A stretch of 64,000 nt of DNA from Synechococcus sp. CBW1107 (GCF_015841355.1 NZ_CP064908.1:1798001-1862000); one strand, 5' to 3'; counted from the stretch's first letter, positions 1 to 9,106 are shown. Numbers and translations: made by a program. The notes: generated by a model from the letters alone, not told the origin.

Positions 1-1
1 A

Positions 2-1384
2 CTCTCCGGCCTGGTGGCGGCCCGTGCTCTGCAGAAGGCGGGCCGCTCACTGCGGCTGATCGAGGCAGCCGCCACGGTGGGGGGTCGGATGACCGGTGAG
101 CGCCTCCAGCTGGAGGGCGGCCGCCAGCCCTGGATCGACCTCGGCGGCCAGTGGGTCGGCCCCAGCCAGACCCGCATGCTGGACCTTCTCGACCGCCACG
201 GCATCCGCCGTTTCGAGTCTCCCCATGCCGGCGATACGGTGCTGGTGTTCGGCGCGAGCCGCTGCACGTTCGCCGGTTTCTTCCAGGGCTTCCCCGAGGG
301 TCAGCCCCCCGCCGTGCCCAGCGCCGACTGGGACGATGCCATGGCCGCCCTGGAGCGGTTCCAGGCCCTGGTGGCCCAGCTGCCGGCGGGCCACCCCCAT
401 CACCATCCCGCCGCCGCCGAGCTCGATCGCCGCAGCTTCCAGGACTGGATCGACGAGACCACCCACACGCCCTTCGCCGCCTGGTATTTCGCCTATTTCT
501 GCCGGGCCGTCGGCTTCCTCGGCCCTGCTGAGCCGGAGCAGGTCTCGCTCCTGCACGTGCTCTGGGGCCAGCGCACCGCCCCCCAGGGCGAGCGCCCGGA
601 GGAGTTCCTGCTCCATGGCGGTGCCGGCCAGCTGCCGGCCCTGCTCAGCGGCGAGTTGGGGGAGGGGGTGCTGCGTCTGGGCGAGCCGGTGCGGGCCATT
701 GAGCAGGCGTTCCCTGATGCAGATCACAACGGTGATGGCGGTGCCCTGGCTAGGCACCCGGTGCGGGTGCATACCGACCTGGCCACCTATCCCTGCCGGG
801 CCGTGATCGTGGCCATGCCGCCGGCGCAGGCGGCCCAGCTGCGCTTCTCGCCGGAGCTGCCCGCCGACCGCCGGCAGCTCAACCAGGAGATGGCGATGGG
901 CGCCTGCGCCAAGGTGCTGGTGGTGTATGAGAAGCCCTGGTGGCGGCAGCAGGGGCTGTCGGGGATCGCCATCGGCGATCGTCCCGTCGTGGAACTCTGC
1001 GCCGACAGCTCCGATCCCGAAAACGGCTGTGGGGTCCTGGCCGCTTTCGTGGCGGGGCATCGTCACCGGTGCTGGGCCGGCCTGGGCGAAGCCGGGCGCC
1101 GGCAGGCGGTGCTGGCGGATCTGGCCGCCTACCTGGGACCCCAGGCCCTCGAGCCCCTGGCCTATGTGGAGAAGGACTGGCCGTCGGTTCCGTTCGTGGC
1201 TGGCGCCTATGCCGGCTGGATGCCGCCGGGGCTGTGGACCCGCTGCGGTGAGGCCATGCGCCGGCCCCACGGCCGGGTGTTCTGGGCCGGCACCGAGGTG
1301 GCCGAGCGCTGGCCCGGGTTCTTCGAGGGGGCGGTGCGCAGCGGCGAGGAGGCAGCGGCGGCGCTGGTTCAACGGCTTGGCTGA
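2..1384 (+). CDS. Flavin amine oxidase-family FAD enzyme (5' partial)
   Basis: The reading frame is open to the left window edge, so the start is missing. The first residues (LSGLVAARAL, then LIEA, then GGRMTGE) are the tail of the FAD-binding GxGxxG Rossmann motif followed by the GGR motif of the monoamine oxidase/phytoene desaturase superfamily. A Gly-Gly-Gln-Trp-Val-Gly stretch and a C-terminal WAGTEVA segment near position 1290 match the second FAD contact of flavin amine oxidases. The likely role is oxidation of an amine or a related substrate, which the sequence does not define. A GTG at 14 falls inside the FAD motif and is not a credible start. FUSC follows 17 nt downstream on the same strand. 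Confidence 0.88.
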   Translation, partial: LSGLVAARALQKAGRSLRLIEAAATVGGRMTGERLQLEGGRQPWIDLGGQWVGPSQTRMLDLLDRHGIRRFESPHAGDTVLVFGASRCTFAGFFQGFPEGQPPAVPSADWDDAMAALERFQALVAQLPAGHPHHHPAAAELDRRSFQDWIDETTHTPFAAWYFAYFCRAVGFLGPAEPEQVSLLHVLWGQRTAPQGERPEEFLLHGGAGQLPALLSGELGEGVLRLGEPVRAIEQAFPDADHNGDGGALARHPVRVHTDLATYPCRAVIVAMPPAQAAQLRFSPELPADRRQLNQEMAMGACAKVLVVYEKPWWRQQGLSGIAIGDRPVVELCADSSDPENGCGVLAAFVAGHRHRCWAGLGEAGRRQAVLADLAAYLGPQALEPLAYVEKDWPSVPFVAGAYAGWMPPGLWTRCGEAMRRPHGRVFWAGTEVAERWPGFFEGAVRSGEEAAAALVQRLG

Positions 1385-1400
1385 ATCCAGATCTCCTCAG

Positions 1401-1883
1401 TTGCGCGAGCGCGATCCCCGCGAGCTGGGCTGGCGGCTCTGGAGCCTGCATGCCCTGCGCACGGCCCTCGCGGCCGGTGTCTCGATGGCCGTGGCCAGCG
1501 GCCTCCGCCTGCCGGATCCCTACTGGGCACCGATCACCACGATCATCGTCACCCAGTCGACCCTGGTCGACTCCTGGCTGATCTCACGCCGCCGGCTGCT
1601 GGGCACGGCCCTGGGCGTGGTGGTCGGTGCCGCTCAGGTGCAGTGGCTGCCCGCGGGGCTCCCCGCCTACGTGGCCGCCGTCCTGCTGCTGGGGCTGGTC
1701 TGCGGCCTGCTGCGCCTGCACCAGAGCGCCTACCGCTTCGGCGGCATCGCCCTTACCATCGTCAGCCTCGTGCCCCACACCTCACCGGTCTGGGGACTGG
1801 CCTGGTTCCGCTTCGTCGATGTCAGCCTCGGCATCCTGGTGAGCCTGGCGATCACCCTGATCTGGCCTGAGCGCCTGCGCTGA
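1401..1883 (+). CDS. FUSC-family (aromatic acid exporter-like) membrane protein
   Basis: A protein of about 160 residues with several hydrophobic segments. The stretch around DPYWAPITTIIVTQ is typical of the fusaric acid resistance/FUSC and ArAE N-terminal membrane domain. It is short for the family and has no cytoplasmic domain, as in small cyanobacterial members. The TTG at 1401 is the preferred start; a TTG at 1377, inside the preceding gene, is also possible. The stop overlaps the next gene's ATG (TGATG), suggesting translational coupling. The substrate is unknown. Confidence 0.7.
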   Translation: MRERDPRELGWRLWSLHALRTALAAGVSMAVASGLRLPDPYWAPITTIIVTQSTLVDSWLISRRRLLGTALGVVVGAAQVQWLPAGLPAYVAAVLLLGLVCGLLRLHQSAYRFGGIALTIVSLVPHTSPVWGLAWFRFVDVSLGILVSLAITLIWPERLR

Positions 1884-3004
1884 TGGCTGTCCGGCAGCAC
1901 CGCCACCCGCTGATCCCCAGGGCCAGGGCCCCGGAGTCTGAACAGGCTCTGATGGACGCCGCGACGACGTTCCGCGCCTCCTTCCAGCAGCTCCTCCAGC
2001 GCCGCATCGGCGAGCTCCTAGGCGAGGAGGTGCTGCCGGCGCCGGAGCTGGGACGGCGCTGGCCGGAGCTACGCCGGCAGCTTGATGCCTGCCCGCTGAT
2101 CCAGGCCGCCCATCAGCGCCGCGCCGCCCTGCAGGACCAGCTCTGGGCCACAGTCAGGGCAGCGATCGCGGGCGACCGCCAGCGCCTGGAGGCGGTGGCC
2201 CACAGCCAGCGCCGGGGACCGGGCAGCCTGCAGCTGACGGCCGATCTGGCCATCCCCGCCCACCAGCTCAAGGTCGACATCCACCGGATGCCGGGGGGCT
2301 ACCTCAACGACCAGGAGGAAGACGGTGTCGTCACCGGTGCCCTCTACGACCATGGCGTGTTCCTGTACGGCCAGGGCTGGTTCGGTCCCCTCAACGAGGC
2401 TCCCGGCAGGACCGTGATCGAGCAGGTGCTGGCCCGTCATCACGCCGACCTGCGGCCGCGGCGGATCCTCGACCTGGGCTGCGGAGCGGGTCACAGCACC
2501 CTGCCCTATGCGGCCGCCTTCCCCGAGGCCGAGGTGTGGGGGATCGATCTGGGGGCCTCCCTGCTGCGCTATGCCAGCGCGCGGGCGCGGCTGCTCGATC
2601 ACGCGATTCACTTCGCCCAGCAGGATGCCGAAGGCACCGGCTTCGGGGATCGCAGCTTCGATCTGATCGTGAGCCACATCCTGCTGCACGAGATCCCGGC
2701 TGCCGCGAGGCGGCGCCTGTTCGCCGAAGGCCATCGCCTGCTCAGGCCACAGGGGCTGATGATGCACCTCGACAGCGCCCGCTTCCTGCGCCCGCCGACA
2801 CCGGCGGCCCGCTATGTCCGTGACACGGAGGTCTGGGTGAACTCGGAGCCCTATCTGGCCTCCTCCCCTGATCACGCCTTCGCCTCCTATGCCCTCGAGG
2901 CCGGCTTCGCCCCGGATCGCTTTCAGGTTCATGAGCTGCCGGGCCCCACGGCCGGGGCCGGCGGCACACCCCAATGGCTGGCCTTCTGCGCCCGGAAGGG
3001 CTGA
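1883..3004 (+). CDS. Class I SAM-dependent methyltransferase
   Basis: 373 residues. Motif I (ILDLGCGAG, about residues 195-203) is followed by an acidic residue in GIDLG and a later DLIVSHILLHE segment, as in Rossmann-fold methyltransferases of the Methyltransf_11/25 type. About 190 residues precede the catalytic domain and are not recognised. The ATG at 1883 overlaps the FUSC stop; an ATG at 1952 would remove 23 residues and is a reasonable alternative. The methyl acceptor cannot be told from sequence. Confidence 0.85.
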   Translation: MAVRQHRHPLIPRARAPESEQALMDAATTFRASFQQLLQRRIGELLGEEVLPAPELGRRWPELRRQLDACPLIQAAHQRRAALQDQLWATVRAAIAGDRQRLEAVAHSQRRGPGSLQLTADLAIPAHQLKVDIHRMPGGYLNDQEEDGVVTGALYDHGVFLYGQGWFGPLNEAPGRTVIEQVLARHHADLRPRRILDLGCGAGHSTLPYAAAFPEAEVWGIDLGASLLRYASARARLLDHAIHFAQQDAEGTGFGDRSFDLIVSHILLHEIPAAARRRLFAEGHRLLRPQGLMMHLDSARFLRPPTPAARYVRDTEVWVNSEPYLASSPDHAFASYALEAGFAPDRFQVHELPGPTAGAGGTPQWLAFCARKG

Positions 3005-3083
3005 GCCCGCCGTGGATCGCTCCGCGCTGTGCACAACACTCCAGGCGCCGATACGCTGGCGGACTCCCCTCAGCACAGGTGCC

Positions 3084-3290
3084 ATGGCCCCCAGGGTCTC
3101 CCTAGCAGCCCGCAGCAGGCGAGTGAGCCGGGAAGACGCGCTGGAGGAGCTCGATCTGGCGACCCTGGCCCAGGCCTACCGCTCCGGCCATTCGGTGTAC
3201 CTGGGCCGCGGCGACTTCTGGGTCTGGGCCCAGGACGGCATTCCCTCCTGGCTGGTGCCCCGGTTCGAGGATCTTGGCTTCCTGCCCTGA
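3084..3290 (+). CDS. Small conserved-looking hypothetical protein
   Basis: 68 residues from an ATG at 3084. The middle (YLGRGDFWVWAQDGIPSWLV) is rich in aromatic residues, and the protein ends with a Phe-Leu-Pro tail. It has no signal peptide or membrane segment. Codon choice has the same strong GC bias in the third position as its neighbours, which supports real coding. I do not recognise a domain. A short GC-rich hairpin (CCCCGA/TCGGGG, 3294-3309) lies just after the stop. Confidence 0.6.
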   Translation: MAPRVSLAARSRRVSREDALEELDLATLAQAYRSGHSVYLGRGDFWVWAQDGIPSWLVPRFEDLGFLP

Positions 3291-3410
3291 AGCCCCCGAG
3301 TGATCGGGGCCGGAACGAAGTCAGCGACTGCTCGCTCACCTTGCTCAAGGCGGCCAGCCGCGCCCCTGGACCTAGCCTGATGACCCGCCGGGATGCAGGG
3401 GCACTTCTCC

Positions 3411-3920
3411 ATGGACCTGACCATGTACATGGCCTCCGTGCCGCCCCTGCGCCGGACGCTCACCAACCTGATCGCGGTGCTGGGCAAGGGCCTGGTCCAT
3501 GCCGAGACCCAGGGGTTCGATCCCGCCGTGCTGGTGACCAGCCGCCTCTATCCCGACATGTTCCCCCTGTCACGGCAGGTGCAGATCGCCTCCGACCTGG
3601 CCCGCCGCGGCGTTGCCCGTCTGGCCGGCCTGGAAGCGCCGCCGCTGGAGGACACGGAAACCAGCTTCCCCGAGCTGATTGATCGCCTGCAGCGCTCGAT
3701 CGCCTATCTCGATGGCTTCAGCGCCGATCAGATCGACGGCAGTGAGGAACGGGAGATCACCGTGCCGATCGGCCGCGGCGAGACGATCACCATGGCGGGA
3801 TGGCCTTTCCTCTCGGTGTTCGTGCTGCCCAACGTCTATTTCCATACCACCACCGCCTACGCGATCCTGCGTCACAGCGGTGTGGTGCTGGGCAAGCGCG
3901 ATTTTCTCGGCGAGCCGTGA
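3411..3920 (+). CDS. DUF1993 family protein
   Basis: 169 residues. The start MDLTMYMASVPP, the LYPDMFPLSRQVQIASD block and the FHTTTAYAILRHSGVVLGKRDFLG ending are characteristic of DUF1993, a four-helix DinB-like family. The ATG at 3411 fits the usual family N-terminus (Met-x-x-x-Met-Tyr) better than the ATG six codons upstream at 3393. The biochemical role is unknown; related DinB-like folds often bind a metal, but I cannot assign ligands here. Confidence 0.85.
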   Translation: MDLTMYMASVPPLRRTLTNLIAVLGKGLVHAETQGFDPAVLVTSRLYPDMFPLSRQVQIASDLARRGVARLAGLEAPPLEDTETSFPELIDRLQRSIAYLDGFSADQIDGSEEREITVPIGRGETITMAGWPFLSVFVLPNVYFHTTTAYAILRHSGVVLGKRDFLGEP

Positions 3921-3934
3921 GCTCGCGGCCCTGA

Positions 3935-4537
3935 ATGCTTCTCGGTGATCCGCTCATCACCGCCCCGACCAGTGCGTGCATCGCCCTGGGGGGCAACCTC
4001 GGGGACCCCCTCGCCACCCTCACGGCTGTGCGCCCCCTGCTGATCCGCGAGCTGCACAGCTGGGCGGCGGGGGATGCCGCCCAGCTGGTGCTGGGCTGGT
4101 CGCCGCTGTTCAGCACGGCGCCGGTCGGGGGGCCGCCGGGGCAGCCGCCCTTCGTCAATGGAGTCCTGCTGGTGGGGCGCGCAGCCGGAGGCCGCGAGCC
4201 CTGGCCCGATGCGCAGGCCCTGCTGGGGCGTCTGCAGGACCTGGAGGCACGCTTCGGCCGCCAGCGTCTGGAGCCCTGGGGCCCCCGCAGCCTCGATCTC
4301 GACCTCCTCTGGTGTGGGGAGGCCCGTTGCAGCAGTCCCCAGCTGGAGCTTCCCCATCCGCGCCTGCGCCAGCGCGCCTTCGTGATCGGCCCCCTGGCGG
4401 CGATCGCAGCGCAGCTGGTGCTGCCCGGTGGCCACCAGACCGCCGCCGCCCTGCTGGCCGAGCTGCTGAGCCGCCCCGGCGCCGAGCCGCCACCGCGGCC
4501 CCTGCCCCCCCGGCAGGGCTGGCCCGAGACGGTCTGA
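3935..4537 (+). CDS. folK: 2-amino-4-hydroxy-6-hydroxymethyldihydropteridine diphosphokinase
   Basis: 200 residues, the usual HPPK size. It transfers pyrophosphate from ATP to the hydroxymethyl pterin in folate synthesis. Visible family motifs are the N-terminal ALGGNLGD, the FSTAPVGGPPGQPPFVNGV segment and the signature PWGPRSLDLDLL, which carries the Mg-binding aspartates, followed by LPHPRLRQRAFVIGPL. It starts 14 nt after the DUF1993 gene and a Nudix gene follows, so these may be co-transcribed. Confidence 0.95.
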   Translation: MLLGDPLITAPTSACIALGGNLGDPLATLTAVRPLLIRELHSWAAGDAAQLVLGWSPLFSTAPVGGPPGQPPFVNGVLLVGRAAGGREPWPDAQALLGRLQDLEARFGRQRLEPWGPRSLDLDLLWCGEARCSSPQLELPHPRLRQRAFVIGPLAAIAAQLVLPGGHQTAAALLAELLSRPGAEPPPRPLPPRQGWPETV

Positions 4538-4605
4538 ACCGCGCGCTCCGAACCGCGCCGGCCGCGGCCGGCGGTCACACTGGTGGGCCTGCTCCAGCCC
4601 TTCCC

Positions 4606-5169
4606 ATGGCTCCCCTGCCACCGCCAGAGCCCTCCACCCACCTGGAAACCACGGCGGTCCTCGAGGCCCGCAAGCTGCGCTTCGAGCTCAACCGGGTGAT
4701 GCTGCCGATGGGTGTGGAGGGCACCTACGGGATCATTCGTCATCCCGGCGCGTCCCTGGCGGTGCCGGTGCTGGCCGACGGGAGCGTGGTGCTGCTGCGC
4801 CAGTACCGGTTCGCGGTGGAGCGGCGCATCCTCGAGTTCCCCGCGGGCACCCTCGAGGATGGCGAGGACCCCCTGGAGTCGATGCAGCGGGAGCTGGGGG
4901 AGGAGGCGGGCTACAGCGCCAGCCGCTGGGATTCCCTCGGTCTGATGCTGCCCTGCCCCGGCTATTCCGATGAGGTGATCCACCTCTTCCTGGCCCGGGA
5001 TCTCACCCCCCTCAGCGACCGACCCGCGGGTGACGACGACGAGGATCTGGACGTGCTGCTGCTCGCGCCCGCCGCCCTCGATGCCGCCCTGGCCAGCGGC
5101 GATGAGGCCCTCGACGGCAAGAGCGTCACCGCCTGGTTCCGGGCCCGCCAGCTGCTGGGTCTCGGATGA
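4606..5169 (+). CDS. Nudix hydrolase, ADP-ribose pyrophosphatase-like
   Basis: 187 residues from the ATG at 4606. The Nudix box is complete: Gly in GTLEDGED, then REL, then GEEAGY. The segment SVVLLRQYRFAVERRILEFPAGTLEDGE is typical of ADP-ribose/ADP-sugar pyrophosphatases. The stop overlaps the ATG of the photolyase gene by 4 nt (ATGA), so the two are probably translated together; many cyanobacterial genomes are compact in this way. Confidence 0.92.
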   Translation: MAPLPPPEPSTHLETTAVLEARKLRFELNRVMLPMGVEGTYGIIRHPGASLAVPVLADGSVVLLRQYRFAVERRILEFPAGTLEDGEDPLESMQRELGEEAGYSASRWDSLGLMLPCPGYSDEVIHLFLARDLTPLSDRPAGDDDEDLDVLLLAPAALDAALASGDEALDGKSVTAWFRARQLLGLG

Positions 5170-6665
5170 GCCCGCCGCGCTGGCTGTTCTGGCATCGCCG
5201 CGATCTGCGCCTGGCCGACAACCTGGGCCTGGCCGCCGCGGCCCGCGCCACCGCCGCCGTCACCGGCGTGTTCGTCTTCGATCCGGCCCTGCTGGAGGCC
5301 CCCGATCTCTCCCCGGCCAGGCTCTGGTTCCTGAGCGAGAGCCTCCGGGAGCTGCAGAGCCGCTGGCGGGAGGCCGGCTCCCGTCTGCTGCTGCTGCGCG
5401 GGGATCCGGCTGTGGTCCTGCCGCAGCTGGCCGAGGCCAGCGGTGCTGAGGTGGTGGCCTGGAATCGCGATGTGGAGCCCTACGGCCGTGCCCGCGACCG
5501 CCGCGTTGCCGAGGCCCTGCGAGCCGGCGGCTGCAAGCTGCTGGCCGACTGGGACCAGCTGCTGGTGCCCCCCGATGCCCTGGCCACCGGCGCCGGCGAT
5601 CCCTACCGGGTCTATGGCCCCTTCTTCCGCTCCTGGCGACGACGGATCGAGCAGGCCGGCTCCGAGGCCTGCGCTCCCGTTGCCGCTCCGGCGGACCTTC
5701 TCGATCTCGACCCTGCAGCCCTGCCCCCTGAGCGCCGCCGGCTCTGGGATCAGCTGAGCTGGCTGGAGACGGTGCCCACCCCCGGCGATGGTCTCCCCGG
5801 AGCACCCTTCGCGGGCGCCGATCTCTGCCCCTGCCGCCCCGGGGAGGCCGCCGCCGCCGCCCAGCTGGCCGCCTTCGCCGACGGACCCCTTCTGGGCTAC
5901 GAGCCGGGCCGCAACCTGCCGGCGGAGCCTGGCACCTCAGGTCTGAGCGCGGCGCTCAAATTCGGCACCCTCAGCCCCCGTCAGGCCTGGGCCGCCGCCC
6001 AGGAGCAGCGCTCGCGGGCCCGCAGTGAGGAAGAGCTCCAGTCGATCACGGTCTGGGAGCAGGAACTGGCCTGGCGCGAGTTCTACCAGCAGGCCCTGTT
6101 CCATTTCCCCGAACTGGCCGAGGGTCCCTACCGCCCCCAGTGGCGCCACTTCCCCTGGGAGAACGACGAGGGCCGTTTCGCCGCCTGGTGCGATGGCCTC
6201 ACGGGCGTGCCGATCGTGGATGCCGCCATGCGCCAGCTCAGTGACTCCGGCTGGATGCACAACCGCTGCCGCATGATCGTGGCCTCCTTCCTGGTGAAGG
6301 ATCTGATCGTGGACTGGCGCTGGGGTGAACGCCAGTTCATGCGCCTGCTGGTGGACGGTGATCTGGCGGCCAACAACGGCGGCTGGCAGTGGAGCGCCAG
6401 CAGCGGCATGGACCCCAAACCTCTGCGCATCTTCAACCCCTACACCCAGGCGGCCCGCTTCGATCCCGAGGCCACCTACATCCGTCGCTGGTTGCCCGAG
6501 CTCTCACATGTGGCCGCTGCCGATCTGATCCGTGGAGAGATCGCTCCCCTGGAGCGCCGGGGCTATCCGGGCCCGATCGTCGATCACAAGCTGCAGCAGG
6601 CCCGCTTCAAGGCCCTGCATGCGGCCTCGGTGGCTGCGCCTCAGGAGGCCAGGCTGAGGGGCTGA
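5166..6665 (+). CDS. phr: Deoxyribodipyrimidine photolyase (cryptochrome/photolyase family)
   Basis: 499 residues. The N-terminal antenna domain starts with WLFWHRRDLRLADN. The C-terminal FAD domain shows the WEQELAWREFYQQ block, the DGLTGVPIVDAAMRQL segment, GWMHNRCRMIVASFL, and the signature DGDLAANNGGWQWSASSGMD. It repairs UV cyclobutane pyrimidine dimers using blue light. It is full length and has the usual domain order, unlike the split photolyase-like pair at 9781-11171. Its 3' end overlaps the convergent aminotransferase gene by 25 nt. Confidence 0.95.
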   Translation: MSPPRWLFWHRRDLRLADNLGLAAAARATAAVTGVFVFDPALLEAPDLSPARLWFLSESLRELQSRWREAGSRLLLLRGDPAVVLPQLAEASGAEVVAWNRDVEPYGRARDRRVAEALRAGGCKLLADWDQLLVPPDALATGAGDPYRVYGPFFRSWRRRIEQAGSEACAPVAAPADLLDLDPAALPPERRRLWDQLSWLETVPTPGDGLPGAPFAGADLCPCRPGEAAAAAQLAAFADGPLLGYEPGRNLPAEPGTSGLSAALKFGTLSPRQAWAAAQEQRSRARSEEELQSITVWEQELAWREFYQQALFHFPELAEGPYRPQWRHFPWENDEGRFAAWCDGLTGVPIVDAAMRQLSDSGWMHNRCRMIVASFLVKDLIVDWRWGERQFMRLLVDGDLAANNGGWQWSASSGMDPKPLRIFNPYTQAARFDPEATYIRRWLPELSHVAAADLIRGEIAPLERRGYPGPIVDHKLQQARFKALHAASVAAPQEARLRG

Positions 6666-7846
6666 GCCACCAGCTGCCGCATCACGGCGGTCACGGTGGC
6701 CTGCTGGGCGGCGCTCAGTTCCGGGAAGATCGGCAGGCTGAGCACCTCGGCGGTGAGCCGCTCGGTGATCGGCAGGCTGCCGGGGCCGTAGCCCAGCTCC
6801 GCGTAGGCCGGCTGGCGGTGGATCGGAATCGGGTAATAGATGATCGTGTTCACGCCGGCTTCGGCCAGGGCCTGCTTCAGCCAGTCGCGGCAGCAGCTCT
6901 CCGGCAGGCCATAGGTGGCGCTGTCGCTGGAGGGCACGCAACCGCCGCCGCAGCCGGCCTCGGCCGACGGGCAGCGGGGCACGCGCACCACGAACTGGTT
7001 CCAGCTGTGGCCGCTGGGCCCGTCAGCCGGCAGCCTCAGACCCTGCAGATCAGCCAGCTCGCGGCGGTAGTTGGTCGCCAGCTGCCTTCGCTGCTCCACC
7101 CAGCCGGCCAGGTGGGGAAGTTTCACGGAGAGCACAGCCGCCTGCATCGCGTCGAGGCGGCTGTTGTATCCAAGCGAGGTGTGCAGGTAGCGGCGCGGCA
7201 TGCCGTGCACCGCCAGCTCGCGGATGCGGGCGGCCAGCTCAGGATCCCGGCAGGTGACCGCCCCGCCGTCCCCGGCGCCGCCGAGGTTCTTGGTGGGGAA
7301 GAAGCTGAAGCAGCCCGCATCGCCCCAGCTGCCCACCGGCCGCCCGGCCCAGCTGGCGCCGGTGGCCTGGGCACAGTCTTCGATCACCAGCAGGCCGTGG
7401 GCGGCGGCGATCGCCGTCAGCCGCTCCATGTCCACCGGGCGCCCGAACAGGTGCACCGGCATCAGGGCCCTGGTGGCGGGCGTGATCGCCGCCTCGACCC
7501 GCTCGAGATCGATCAGGTAGGTGGACTCCTCCACATCCACGAACACCGGTGTGGCCCCCACGGCGCTGATCGCTTCGGCGGTGGCGAAGAAGCTGAAGGA
7601 ACTGGTGATCACCTCATCGCCCTCGCCGATGCCCAGACCCCTCAGGGCCAGCACCAGGGCGTCGGTGCCGCTGTTGCAGCCGATGGCGTGGGGGGTGCCC
7701 ACGGCCTCGGCGAACTGTTGCTCGAAACGGGCAATCGTGGCGCCCCCGATGTACTGCCCGCTGCGCAACACCTGCAGAACGGCGTCTTCGAGGGCCTCAC
7801 CCAGTTGATGAAGCTGCTCGGTGAGATCGAAGGGGGGCACCTGCAT
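6641..7846 (-). CDS. DegT/DnrJ/EryC1/StrS-family PLP aminotransferase
   Basis: 401 residues from an ATG at 7846 (a TTG at 7870 is an alternative). The fold type I aminotransferase signature is clear: GCNSGTDALVLALR near the N-terminus, VIEDCAQATGA, and the SFFPTKNLGGAGDGG block with the PLP-binding lysine. Such enzymes usually aminate nucleotide-linked keto sugars for cell-surface polysaccharide. Odd feature: a Cys-rich insert with five Cys in about 26 residues (CPSAEAGCGGGC through ESCC), between the Asn-Gln-Phe-Val-Val-Arg strand and the DWLKQAL helix. The redoxin gene lies just downstream on the same strand? It is in fact upstream-adjacent, ending 27 nt before this start. Confidence 0.92.
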   Translation of the reverse strand: MQVPPFDLTEQLHQLGEALEDAVLQVLRSGQYIGGATIARFEQQFAEAVGTPHAIGCNSGTDALVLALRGLGIGEGDEVITSSFSFFATAEAISAVGATPVFVDVEESTYLIDLERVEAAITPATRALMPVHLFGRPVDMERLTAIAAAHGLLVIEDCAQATGASWAGRPVGSWGDAGCFSFFPTKNLGGAGDGGAVTCRDPELAARIRELAVHGMPRRYLHTSLGYNSRLDAMQAAVLSVKLPHLAGWVEQRRQLATNYRRELADLQGLRLPADGPSGHSWNQFVVRVPRCPSAEAGCGGGCVPSSDSATYGLPESCCRDWLKQALAEAGVNTIIYYPIPIHRQPAYAELGYGPGSLPITERLTAEVLSLPIFPELSAAQQATVTAVMRQLVAQPLSLAS

Positions 7847-7873
7847 GGCAGCAACCTTAAGCCCCTCCAAGGG

Positions 7874-8443
7874 TCAGGCCCAGTCGGGCTCCAGGCCCGG
7901 GTGCCACTTGATGTTGCAACCGATTGCAGGCTTTTGCCCGCGCTCCGGCGGCCGTCCCGCCAGCACGGAATCAAGGGCCGATCGCAGGTCGGCGCCATCC
8001 GCTGGCTGCGTGCCGCCCGGGCGGCTGTCATCGAGCTGGCCTCGGTAGGCCAGGCGCTGCTCCGCATCGAACAGAAACAGATCCGGAGTGCAGGCCGCCC
8101 TGAACGCCCGGGCCACGCTCTGGTCCGGGTCGAGCAGGTAGGGGAAGCTCCAGCCGCAGCGGCGGCGCTGCTCCGCCAGTTGCTCCGGCCCGTCCTGAGG
8201 ATGGGTGATCAGGCTGTTGCTGGCGATCGCCAGGATCGTGACCCGATCGCCGTAGTCGTGATCGATCCGGGTCAGTTCCGCCTCGATGTGCTTCACGAAG
8301 GGGCAGTGGGCACAGAGGAACAGCACCAGCAACGGCCTTGGCGGCAGCCCCGTGCTGCTGACCACCTCCCCATCCAGGGTCTCCAGCGCGAAGGCGGGCA
8401 GGGGGTGCTCCAGGGGCAGCATCGTCGAGGGAGTCAGTGCCAT
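7874..8443 (-). CDS. Thioredoxin-fold (AhpC/TSA redoxin-type) protein
   Basis: 189 residues from an ATG at 8443. A redoxin-type core runs from LPAFALETLDGEVVSS through the strand LLVLFLCAHCPFVKHIEAE, which has a Cys-Ala-His-Cys pair resembling a thioredoxin CxxC. RAACTPDLFLFDAEQRLAYRGQLDD follows, as in peroxiredoxin-like proteins, and the C-terminus GCNIKWHPG is typical of this subgroup. The likely role is a cytoplasmic thiol oxidoreductase. It is transcribed with the DegT gene 27 nt downstream. Confidence 0.85.
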   Translation of the reverse strand: MALTPSTMLPLEHPLPAFALETLDGEVVSSTGLPPRPLLVLFLCAHCPFVKHIEAELTRIDHDYGDRVTILAIASNSLITHPQDGPEQLAEQRRRCGWSFPYLLDPDQSVARAFRAACTPDLFLFDAEQRLAYRGQLDDSRPGGTQPADGADLRSALDSVLAGRPPERGQKPAIGCNIKWHPGLEPDWA

Positions 8444-8473
8444 GGACCGGCCTTCGCTGCAGGGATCGCTGAA

Positions 8474-9106
8474 GTGATTGTCGCTCCCACGGCCGCGGCG
8501 CGCCCGGGGCAGGATCCCCCCACCCGCAACCACCCTTTGGCCCGGCCCCCCCACCGTCCGGCATCAACTCTGGTGGCGTTGCTCGCTCTGGGGGCTCTGG
8601 TCGCCGTGGCCGGCTGTGTCCCCGCCGACCGCCGCCCCACCTGGCGCCTCTTTCCCCTGCAGCGGCAGCAGCCTCATGACGGCCTGGCGGTGGTGAGCCA
8701 GCCCGATGGCTACGGGCTGCACATCTGGCTCGAAACCGACACCCGCCGTAAGGGTGTCTGCCGTCCGCGCTGGCTGCCGGATCCGGCGCGGCTGTTCAAC
8801 GGCAACGGCAGCCACCCCTTCAGCTCCGGTCTGGCCAGCCGCGAGGAGTTCTTCGCCGCCGTCGCCCGCCGCGACGTGCGCCGGGCCCTGCGCAGGGAGC
8901 TGGAAGCCCTCTGCCTCAGCCGCGCCCCGCGCAGCACCTGGGAGTGGATCGAGCCGCCCCTGAATCCCTCCCAGGTGAAGGTGGAGAAGCTGCCGATGCT
9001 GGAGGAGAAGGATCTGCTCACCGATCCCGAAACGATCCGTCAGCAGGAACAGGACCCCGAGCAGAAGAACGCCACCAAGCCGGAGGCGGACGCCGCGACC
9101 CCCTGA
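8474..9106 (+). CDS. Putative lipoprotein of unknown function
   Basis: 210 residues from a GTG at 8474. A hydrophobic stretch (LVALLALGALVAVAGC) ends in a lipobox-like Val-Ala-Gly-Cys, which suggests a membrane-anchored lipoprotein. The n-region is unusually long (about 30 residues), so the true start may lie further in. The C-terminal third is very charged (runs of Glu, Gln and Lys). I do not recognise a domain. It is divergent from the redoxin gene and convergent with the phosphopantetheinyl transferase gene. Confidence 0.65.
   Translation: MIVAPTAAARPGQDPPTRNHPLARPPHRPASTLVALLALGALVAVAGCVPADRRPTWRLFPLQRQQPHDGLAVVSQPDGYGLHIWLETDTRRKGVCRPRWLPDPARLFNGNGSHPFSSGLASREEFFAAVARRDVRRALRRELEALCLSRAPRSTWEWIEPPLNPSQVKVEKLPMLEEKDLLTDPETIRQQEQDPEQKNATKPEADAATP

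Noticed and set aside
6389-9106. Very long plus-strand open frame (905 codons) over several genes
   Set aside because: Only its last part (from 8474) is protein-like; the rest is antisense to the DegT and redoxin genes and stays open because of GC-rich codon bias.
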